From positions 1 through 7,809 of the forward strand of contig CAAGLP010000024.1 of assembly GCA_900770805.1 (NCBI GenBank): DNA of 7,809 nt, read 5' to 3'. Shown here in pieces: positions 1-5,741 of this stretch. Under the pieces are notes generated by a model. It did no database searches. It saw only the letters and a list, made by a program, of their open reading frames with translations, and was not told where the DNA came from. The stretch is from an uncultured Paraprevotella sp. (GTDB lineage: Bacteria > Bacteroidota > Bacteroidia > Bacteroidales > Bacteroidaceae). Both the position numbers and the translations under genes were made by a program. Every line of letters starts with the position of its first letter. The stretch's first letter is position 1.

Positions 1-1379
1 TCAAGGATGCAGTATTCGCGCAGATGTTTCTCCGTCATCTGGGCGTTACAATGCACACCAGAGATATTGACAAAGCGTTGTGCCTGAATGTTGCGTGCAC
101 GCATCACTCGTTCGCGGATAACAGAACTCGGCTCACCTGGTGAAGCCTTGGATATTTCTTCAAATGACAAGGGAAGTATCTCGCATTGTATATCTATACG
201 GTCCATTAGCGGACCACTAATCTTATTGAGATAACGTGATATTTGCCCAGGTGTGCAGACAAATGCCTTGGTAGGGTGGTTGTAGTAGCCGCAAGGGCAG
301 GGGTTCATGGATGCCACAAACATGAAGTTGCAAGGATAGTCTACCGTACCCTGTATGCGGCTAACGGTGATGTGCCTATCCTCCAACGGTTGACGCAAGA
401 CCTCCAAAGCCTGACGCTGAAATTCGGGGAGTTCATCAGCAAAAAGCACTCCATTGTGTGCCAGAGAAATTTCACCTGGCTGAGGATTGCTACCACCACC
501 CACTAAAGCCGTCTGACTTATGGTGTGATGAGGGCTGCGGAAGGGACGTGTGGCGATAAGCGAGCAATGGCGCACCCCGTCAGGTCCTACAGATGGAACC
601 TGGAGTTTGCCTGACACACTATGTATCTGCGTAGTTTCAAGACTCTCTTGCAATGTCAGTGGGGGCAAGATGCCAGGAAGACGCTTTGCCATCATACTCT
701 TACCACTGCCCGGAGGACCTATCATGATAAGGTTGTGACCACCGGCAGCAGCTACCTCTATAGCACGTTTTACACTCTCTTGTCCCTTTACATCAGCAAA
801 GTCTAGGTCGAAATCCGTTTGCCTCTCATAAAAGTCTTTGCGGGTATCTATCAGCAAAGGTTCCAGATGATGCGTACCATTCAAAAAGCCTACTACCTCC
901 GAAAGGTTGCTGACACCATAAACATTAAGGCGGTCCACTACTGCTGCCTCCTGAATGTTTTGCATTGGCACAAACAAAGACTCATAGCCAAGAGCACGCG
1001 CCTTGATAGCAATTGGCAGGGCGCCACAAATGGGTTGAAGAGAGCCATCCAAACTCAGTTCTCCAACCATCATCACCTTATCCAGACGATTAGAATCTAC
1101 CTTCTCTGCTGTAGCCAAAATACCGATGGCAATGGGAAGGTCAAAGCCACTTCCCACCTTGCGCACATTTGCAGGTGCGAGGTTCACAGTTATCTGCTTG
1201 CACGGAAAGGGGAAACCGCTATTCTCCAGGGCTGCGGTTATACGCTCATGACTTTCCTTGACGGCATTGTCCGGCAAACCCACCAGAACGAAACGGATTC
1301 CTCTGGCACTATTAACCTCGATGGTAACCTGCTGGGCTTCAAGTCCCTGAACCGATGCGCTATAGACCTTGGCAAGCAT
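1..1379 (-). CDS. yifB: YifB/ComM family AAA+ ATPase (Mg-chelatase-like), 3' end cut off by window
   Basis: I translated this gene by hand. It is open from an ATG whose first base is 1379 down to position 1, giving 459 residues of a family of about 510, so roughly the last 50 are missing. The N-terminal ChlI-like domain (about 1-165) includes VGLPDNAVKES near 33-43 and NLAPANVRKVGSGFDLP near 66-82. The AAA+ core has Walker A GPPGSGKS (221-228), RPFRSPHH (278-285), Walker B VLFADE (311-316) and SGPLMDRID (388-396) with a likely arginine finger. MNPCPCGYY (358-366) begins a cysteine-containing insert. In gamma-proteobacteria ComM is a branch-migration helicase used in natural transformation; the role in Bacteroidetes is less certain. 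The start lies 21 bp after the rbfA stop with no Shine-Dalgarno, so it is probably the last gene of the aroQ-led transcript. Identification is secure; cellular role is inferred from the family. Confidence 0.95.
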   Translation of the reverse strand, partial: MLAKVYSASVQGLEAQQVTIEVNSARGIRFVLVGLPDNAVKESHERITAALENSGFPFPCKQITVNLAPANVRKVGSGFDLPIAIGILATAEKVDSNRLDKVMMVGELSLDGSLQPICGALPIAIKARALGYESLFVPMQNIQEAAVVDRLNVYGVSNLSEVVGFLNGTHHLEPLLIDTRKDFYERQTDFDLDFADVKGQESVKRAIEVAAAGGHNLIMIGPPGSGKSMMAKRLPGILPPLTLQESLETTQIHSVSGKLQVPSVGPDGVRHCSLIATRPFRSPHHTISQTALVGGGSNPQPGEISLAHNGVLFADELPEFQRQALEVLRQPLEDRHITVSRIQGTVDYPCNFMFVASMNPCPCGYYNHPTKAFVCTPGQISRYLNKISGPLMDRIDIQCEILPLSFEEISKASPGEPSSVIRERVMRARNIQAQRFVNISGVHCNAQMTEKHLREYCIL

Positions 1380-1400
1380 GTTTACTTAATGTAAGTAGTG

Positions 1401-1733
1401 TTACTTGAGCAATTCGCCAATACGCTCGTCGTAATCAAGACTATCGTCCACGAAGAACTTCAGTTCTGGAATGATGCGCAATTGTAAACGTACACGGTTG
1501 CCGAGTTCAAAACGCACAGACTTCACGTTGGCATTGATGTTGCTCACTATTTCTTCCGCCTTGTCGCTGGGGAACACGCTAAGGTATGCACGGCATATAC
1601 TCATATCTGGACTAATACGACATGCGCTTACACTTACCAGCACACCACGCATGCCTGCTGTCTGCTTTTGGAACATATCACTCAGTTCCTTCTGTATCAA
1701 TCGTGCTATTTTCTGTTGTCTTGTTGACTCCAT
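1401..1733 (-). CDS. rbfA: Ribosome-binding factor A
   Basis: This 110-residue protein matches RbfA, a small KH-fold protein that binds the 30S subunit and helps 16S rRNA mature. Length is typical. Visible family features are the N-terminal helix with R-Q-Q-K-I-A-R-L-I-Q-K-E-L, the central strand and turn VSACRISPDMS followed by RAYLSVFP, and the C-terminal strand RIIPELKFFVDDS followed by a short helix ending in GELL. It starts at ATG 1733. It lies 14 bp after the methyltransferase stop; that gap consists only of A and T, the kind of unstructured leader Bacteroidetes genes often use instead of a Shine-Dalgarno. yifB follows 21 bp downstream. Co-transcription with aroQ and the methyltransferase is inferred from spacing. 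Confidence 0.95.
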   Translation of the reverse strand: MESTRQQKIARLIQKELSDMFQKQTAGMRGVLVSVSACRISPDMSICRAYLSVFPSDKAEEIVSNINANVKSVRFELGNRVRLQLRIIPELKFFVDDSLDYDERIGELLK

Positions 1734-1747
1734 ATATAATATATAAT

Positions 1748-2377
1748 TTATTTCTTCCTGATAATTGTCAAACCATCTCTAAGGGGCAATATAACCTTCT
1801 CTACTCTAGTATCGGTAGCTACCAGATCGTTGAACTTCTGTAAGCCCAGTGTTTGAAGATCGCTTTCGCGGGCATTCTCTACTATGCGTCCATACCACAA
1901 TGTATTGTCTGCCAAAATGTATCCACCACTACGCAAACGAGGCAAAATCATTTCATAGTATTCCACATACTCCCTCTTGTCTGCATCGATAAATGCCATA
2001 TCCCATTCCACATCCATCTGTGGAACCATCTCCTTGGCATCTCCTATGTGTATATGAACAAAGTGCCCATAGGGGCTACCCTCTATCCATGGCCGAGCGA
2101 AATCTTCCATCTCGTCAAACACCTCAAAGGTGTGCAGTTCTGCGCCCTCTGTCAGGCCTTCTGCCATGCTTAGGGCTGAATATCCGCTGAACATGCCCAG
2201 TTCCAAAACACGTTGCGGACGGATCATCTGCACAAGCATCTTCAACAAACGTCCCTGCAGATGTCCGCTGGCCATCTGTCCGTAAGACAATTTCAACTGG
2301 GTGTCACGCCAGAGTCTGTGCAGATACTCTCCCTCCTCATCTATATGGGAGAGGATATAAGAATCAAGATCGTTCAA
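1748..2377 (-). CDS. SAM-dependent O-methyltransferase (class I, CCoAOMT-like family 3), probable TTG start
   Basis: The 209-residue product is a Rossmann-fold methyltransferase of the O-methyltransferase family 3 type. SAM-binding motif I is VLELGMFSGYS (57-67). The motif FIDADK (129-134) and the ADN triplet (156-158) supply the acidic and amide residues that bind the divalent metal in this family. The C-terminus VEKVILPLRDGLTIIRKK is the usual family ending. The substrate is unknown; relatives methylate catechol-like hydroxyls, but that cannot be read from sequence. No ATG opens this frame near the N-terminus. TTG at 2377 is the best start: the next in-frame Met (residue 35) would delete conserved N-terminal helices, and a stop codon lies at 2390-2392. 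An out-of-frame ATG at 2390 suggests a possible one-base frameshift. The gene begins 25 bp after aroQ and is probably co-transcribed with it. Confidence 0.9.
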   Translation of the reverse strand: MNDLDSYILSHIDEEGEYLHRLWRDTQLKLSYGQMASGHLQGRLLKMLVQMIRPQRVLELGMFSGYSALSMAEGLTEGAELHTFEVFDEMEDFARPWIEGSPYGHFVHIHIGDAKEMVPQMDVEWDMAFIDADKREYVEYYEMILPRLRSGGYILADNTLWYGRIVENARESDLQTLGLQKFNDLVATDTRVEKVILPLRDGLTIIRKK

Positions 2378-2402
2378 ATGAATCTTCCATTATAGGTTAC
2401 AA

Positions 2403-2825
2403 CTACTTCATGTGAAGCAATGCCTCGATGGCCAAACGGTAACTATCCAGTCCGAAGCCACATATAACTCCCTTACAGGCCGAGCTTATGACACTATGGT
2501 GACGGTATTCCTCACGCTGGTGCACATTACTGATGTGAACCTCTATAACTGACGTATTCACACTCTTAATTGCATCCATCAATGCAAGACTATAATGAGT
2601 GTATGCCCCTGCATTCAACACAATGCCATCCAAATCAAAGCCCACCTCATGTATCTTGTTAATTAGTTCCCCCTCAACATTGCTCTGGTAATAGTCTATA
2701 CAAACGTCGGGATAAGAGTTTTGCAGAACATGCAGGAACTCTTCAAAACCTTTCTTGCCATAAATCGCAGGCTCTCTGACACCCAATAGGTTCAGATTAG
2801 GACCATTGATGATTTGAATTCTCAT
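2403..2825 (-). CDS. aroQ: 3-dehydroquinate dehydratase, type II
   Basis: This is the type II dehydroquinase of the shikimate pathway, converting 3-dehydroquinate to 3-dehydroshikimate in the cytoplasm. The 140-residue length is normal. It opens with the hallmark NGPNLNLLG (7-15). Residues matching the known active site are Arg17 and Tyr22 in the lid loop (VREPAIYG), Asn71 and His77 (NAGAYTH), Asp84, His97 (VHISN) and Arg108 (YRHHS). QSNVEGELI is also typical. I chose ATG 2825; the frame is open for nine more codons to a TTG at 2852, but that extension would overlap the promoter and is not conserved in the family. It is the first gene of the minus-strand block and is divergent from xerD. The enzyme looks complete and active. 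Confidence 0.97.
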   Translation of the reverse strand: MRIQIINGPNLNLLGVREPAIYGKKGFEEFLHVLQNSYPDVCIDYYQSNVEGELINKIHEVGFDLDGIVLNAGAYTHYSLALMDAIKSVNTSVIEVHISNVHQREEYRHHSVISSACKGVICGFGLDSYRLAIEALLHMK

Positions 2826-2849
2826 AATATTTACGTAATTTTGCGTGTT

Positions 2850-2880
2850 CAAAGGTACGAAAAAAATACTCTATCACCAA
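2850..2880 (-). promoter_or_regulatory. Bacteroidetes-type promoter for aroQ operon
   Basis: On the minus strand the element TACCTTTG (2857 down to 2850) matches the Bacteroidetes -7 consensus TAnnTTTG exactly. A TTG (2880 down to 2878) lies 20 bp upstream, which fits the -33 element and its usual spacing of about 19-21 bp. The spacer is T-rich. Transcription would begin near 2843-2846, leaving a leader of only about 20 nt before ATG 2825. This placement also argues against the upstream TTG at 2852 as the aroQ start. No comparable promoter was seen upstream of aroQ's downstream neighbours, so this probably serves all four genes. Confidence 0.75.
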
Positions 2881-2961
2881 GCATTTGGGAGAGTGATGCA
2901 ACAAAATAGGCCACCAAGAGCCATGCTACTATTCCAATACTAAGACTACGACAAAAGCGTG

Positions 2962-3909
2962 ATGCACGATATCAGTAACACAGGAACCATATCTCGGGAT
3001 ATAGTCAAAAGCTATATTCAATACCTGCGTCTCGAACGCTCGTATAGTCCCAACACATTGGATGCATACTGCAAAGATCTGCAGAAACTATTCAATTTCT
3101 ATGCTGACAATGGCATAGACTTTAGGCATGTCACGTTGGCTGAGTTGGATACCTTTGCTGCCAATCTAAGGGAAAACGGCATCTCCCCAAGAAGCCTGGC
3201 CCGTATTCTCAGCGGAATACGTTCATTTTACCGTTTCCTTGTCCCTGAAAAAGAGATTGAGCAAGACCCCACGGAATTGCTCGAGTCACCCAAGATAGGC
3301 AAGCACCTGCCACAAGTCCTTACCGTAGAAGAAATAGACGATATCCTCAGTAAAATAGACATGAGTAAGTTGGAGGGAATAAGGGACCACTGCATAATAG
3401 AAGTATTGTACAGTTGTGGTCTGCGCATCAGCGAACTTACAAACCTACTCATCTCCAACCTGTTTTTGGACGAGGGTTTTATACGCATTCATGGTAAGGG
3501 TAACAAGGAAAGACTTGTTCCCATCTCACCAAAGGCTATAAAAGAACTCAGGATATGGCTTGATGCTCGTAAACATATAAACATACAGCGGGGATATGAA
3601 GACTATGTCTTTGTTTCGCGCACCAGAGGAAAACCATTGTCACGCATATCCCTTTTCGTTTTTATCCGTGCATACGCCAAAGAGGCCGGAATTCATAAAG
3701 AGATTTCTCCACATACCTTTCGTCACAGTTTTGCCACACACCTGCTTCAAGGTGGCGCCAACCTGCGCGCCGTACAGGACATGCTGGGACACGAAAGTCT
3801 TGGAACAACAGAGGTGTATCTACAATTGGACACCACTCATTTACGCGAGCAAGTCCTTATATATCACCCAAGAAGCAACGTAAATAAAGCAAAAAAGGGC
3901 GGCAAATAG
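2962..3909 (+). CDS. xerD: Tyrosine recombinase XerD
   Basis: This 315-residue site-specific recombinase has the XerC/XerD layout: an N-terminal SAM-like core-binding domain (about 10-95) and a C-terminal catalytic domain (about 118-300). All catalytic residues are present: Arg155 (CGLRISEL), Lys179 (HGKGNKER), His251 and Arg254 (SPHTFRHSFATHLL), His277 (LGHESL) and the nucleophile Tyr286 (GTTEVYLQ). Xer proteins resolve chromosome dimers at dif; no dif site is evident here. ATG 2962 was preferred over the adjoining GTG at 2959, which would add only one residue. Assignment to XerD rather than XerC rests on overall resemblance and on the absence of mobile-element genes nearby. It is transcribed away from aroQ, and I could not find a clear TAnnTTTG promoter for it in the 136-bp gap between the two start codons. 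Confidence 0.93.
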   Translation: MHDISNTGTISRDIVKSYIQYLRLERSYSPNTLDAYCKDLQKLFNFYADNGIDFRHVTLAELDTFAANLRENGISPRSLARILSGIRSFYRFLVPEKEIEQDPTELLESPKIGKHLPQVLTVEEIDDILSKIDMSKLEGIRDHCIIEVLYSCGLRISELTNLLISNLFLDEGFIRIHGKGNKERLVPISPKAIKELRIWLDARKHINIQRGYEDYVFVSRTRGKPLSRISLFVFIRAYAKEAGIHKEISPHTFRHSFATHLLQGGANLRAVQDMLGHESLGTTEVYLQLDTTHLREQVLIYHPRSNVNKAKKGGK

Positions 3910-3914
3910 TAAAA

Positions 3915-3936
3915 TCAGTTCTATTTAAGGGACTGA
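3915..3936 (+). other. Short hairpin just after xerD stop
   Basis: Bases 3915-3922 can pair with 3929-3936 around a six-base loop, giving eight pairs of which two are G-U. It begins five bases after the xerD stop codon. No T run follows directly, so it is not a classic terminator alone. It may protect the xerD mRNA 3' end or act together with the following palindromes and T run. This is seen by eye only, with no folding energy computed. Confidence 0.35.
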
Positions 3937-3941
3937 ACGAT

Positions 3942-3971
3942 GCAATATTGCCAGCATATGCTTTTTTTTTT
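3942..3971 (+). terminator. Candidate rho-independent terminator of xerD
   Basis: Two perfect short palindromes, GCAATATTGC (3942-3951) and GCATATGC (3954-3961), run into ten consecutive T residues (3962-3971). The outer arms can also pair with each other: 3942-3948 with 3956-3961, one bulged A, and a seven-base loop. Either form is a modest stem followed by a strong U tract. Its position after xerD and before an independently promoted gene supports a terminator role. The stem is AT-rich and weak, so confidence is moderate. Confidence 0.45.
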
Positions 3972-3980
3972 GTATATTTG
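3948..3980 (+). promoter_or_regulatory. Bacteroidetes-type promoter for the OmpA-like/TPR lipoprotein gene
   Basis: TATATTTG (3973-3980) is an exact match to the -7 consensus TAnnTTTG. The nearest TTG that could serve as the -33 element is 3948-3950, 22 bp upstream, slightly longer than usual. The spacer contains the T10 run of the probable xerD terminator. The predicted start near 3985-3988 gives a leader of about 50 nt, AT-rich and ending in an A-rich stretch (AAAAAAGAAA) before ATG 4038. A-rich translation starts are common in highly expressed Bacteroidetes genes. Confidence 0.7.
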
Positions 3981-4037
3981 CACGCGATTTTTCACATTCA
4001 CACGCATAATATTTAGAATTATCACATAAAAAAGAAA

Positions 4038-5729
4038 ATGAAAAAGAGTTTATTTCTTGCATTGGCAGTGGCCAGTGCAGCAATTATGAGTTCATGCAGC
4101 AAGTTGGGTAACCTCAGCGCAGACAATTTCAAGGTAAACCCCACTCCGCTTGAAGCCATAGGCGGCGAAGTTCCCGCAACAATCAATGGCATCTTCCCCG
4201 AAAAATACATGAAGAAGAAAGCCGTTGTCACTGTTACCCCCGTCCTGAAGTATGAAGGCGGTGAAACCGTAGGTAAGAGTGCCACATTCCAGGGAGAAAA
4301 AGTGGAAGGCAATGGTACAGAGATAAGCTACAAGGTAGGTGGCACATATACTATGAAGACTAACTTCAAGTATATCCCTGCTATGCAGAGCAGCGACCTG
4401 TACGCCCGTTTTGAAGCTAAGTTGGGCAAGAAGACCGTTTCCATTCCCGAAATCAAGATTGGCTACGGTGTGATTGCCACAAGCGAACTTCTGAGTCGTT
4501 GCGGCATTACCGCCAGCACAGCACCCGATGCTTTCCAGCGTGTAATTGAGCAGAAACAGGAAGCCAATATCAAGTTCCTCATCGGCCAGGCCAATCTGCG
4601 CACTAGCGAGCTTTCTAGCCTGAGCATTCAGGATCTGGTTAAAATCCTGAAGGAAATCAACGACATGCAAGAAGAGCGTGCTTTACAGAATATCGAGGTA
4701 AGCGCTTATGCTAGCCCTGACGGAAGCTTCAACCTGAACGAGCAGCTTGCAGAAAAGCGTCAGAATGTTTCTTCTAACTACCTCAAGAAGCAGCTTAAGA
4801 AAATAAGCATGGACGCTGATGTAGACACCAAGTACACCGCGGAAGACTGGGAAGGCTTCCAGGAGCTCATCAGCAAAAGCAACCTCCAGGATAAGGACGT
4901 TATCCTTCGTGTTCTTTCCATGTATCAGGATCCCGAAGAGCGCGAGCAGCAGATTCGCAACATGAGCAGTGTATTTACAGAGATTGCTGACGGCATTCTG
5001 CCCGAGTTGCGTCGTGCACGCCTTATCGTTAACTATGAGGTGATTGGCCGTAGCGACGAGCAGATTATTGAGCAGTATAAGCAAGATGCAAGCAAGCTCA
5101 GCGTAGAAGAGCTCCTGTACGGAGGTAACATGCTCATGGAAGATGCCACAAGCCGCAAGCAGTGGTATGAAACCACCATCAAGCACTACCCCAACGACTA
5201 CCGTGCATACAACAACTTGGCACAACTCGCTATCATGGAGGGCAACACAACTGCTGCACAAAACTGGCTGCAAAAGGCCCTTAATGTAAACAGCAAGGCA
5301 CCTGAAGCAAATGCCAACATGGCTATCCTTGCCTTGAAGAACGGCGACACCGACAAGGCAGAAACCCTGATGGGACAGGCAAGCGGAAGCGATACTTTCA
5401 ATGAAATACTCGGCAACCTGAACATCGCCAAGGGCAACTATGCACAGGCTCAGCAAAATCTTGCACAAACTCAGTCAAACAGCGCAGCACTTGCACAGAT
5501 CCTTAACAAGGACTATGCCAATGCCAAGAAGACACTTTCTGCAATAAAGACTCCTGATGCAATCACCAGCTACCTGAAGGCAGTTCTGGCCGCACGCACA
5601 AGCGACACCGGAGCCCTGAAGAGCAATCTGAAAGTTGCTATTGCTAGCGATTCATCATTGAAGGAGCGTGCTGCCAACGATCTGGAGTTTGCAAATTACA
5701 AAAGTACCATCGCCGAGTTGGTAAAGTAA
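4038..5729 (+). CDS. Lipoprotein with OmpA-like domain and TPR repeats
   Basis: The 563-residue product starts with a signal peptide and a lipobox ending at Cys20 (IMSSC). The residues after the cysteine (SKLGNL) lack the acidic surface-export signal of Bacteroidetes, so it probably faces the periplasm. Residues 30-145 are a beta-rich region I do not recognise. Residues about 175-335 resemble the OmpA-like domain in its Bacteroidetes form: SAYASPDGS, then N-E-Q-L-A-E-K-R ending at Arg241, then EDWEGFQELISKSNL and LPELRRARLIVNYEV. Residues about 385-475 carry at least two TPR units, the clearest at 390-420, and an Ala/Gln-rich helical tail follows to 563. Codons are strongly biased (AAG, AAC, CGT, ATC, CTG), suggesting high expression. 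Likely an envelope scaffold; no specific function is known to me. It leads an operon with the next gene 12 bp away. Confidence 0.85.
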   Translation: MKKSLFLALAVASAAIMSSCSKLGNLSADNFKVNPTPLEAIGGEVPATINGIFPEKYMKKKAVVTVTPVLKYEGGETVGKSATFQGEKVEGNGTEISYKVGGTYTMKTNFKYIPAMQSSDLYARFEAKLGKKTVSIPEIKIGYGVIATSELLSRCGITASTAPDAFQRVIEQKQEANIKFLIGQANLRTSELSSLSIQDLVKILKEINDMQEERALQNIEVSAYASPDGSFNLNEQLAEKRQNVSSNYLKKQLKKISMDADVDTKYTAEDWEGFQELISKSNLQDKDVILRVLSMYQDPEEREQQIRNMSSVFTEIADGILPELRRARLIVNYEVIGRSDEQIIEQYKQDASKLSVEELLYGGNMLMEDATSRKQWYETTIKHYPNDYRAYNNLAQLAIMEGNTTAAQNWLQKALNVNSKAPEANANMAILALKNGDTDKAETLMGQASGSDTFNEILGNLNIAKGNYAQAQQNLAQTQSNSAALAQILNKDYANAKKTLSAIKTPDAITSYLKAVLAARTSDTGALKSNLKVAIASDSSLKERAANDLEFANYKSTIAELVK

Positions 5730-5741
5730 TACTGCCGAATC

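Noticed and set aside
243..1394. Plus-strand open frames of up to 191 codons across 243-1394
   Set aside because: They lie opposite yifB, whose minus-strand translation matches the family over its whole visible length. The plus-strand products look random.
1734..1750. AT-only stretch between the methyltransferase gene and rbfA as a promoter or regulatory palindrome
   Set aside because: It has no TAnnTTTG or TTG element and is only 14 bp long. It is more simply an unstructured leader for rbfA translation.
2403..2852. Longer aroQ starting at TTG 2852
   Set aside because: The nine extra codons overlap the probable promoter and transcription start, and the family begins with the strand leading into NGPNLNLLG just after ATG 2825.
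2962..3909. xerD as an integrase of a mobile element
   Set aside because: No attachment-site repeats, excisionase, mobilization or phage genes are nearby, and the flanking genes are housekeeping genes.
4092..5468. Long minus-strand open frames of 192 and 261 codons opposite the OmpA-like/TPR lipoprotein gene
   Set aside because: They mirror a gene with strong codon bias, which tends to leave the opposite frames free of stops. The products show no recognisable domain, and the plus-strand gene has a promoter, a signal peptide and domains.
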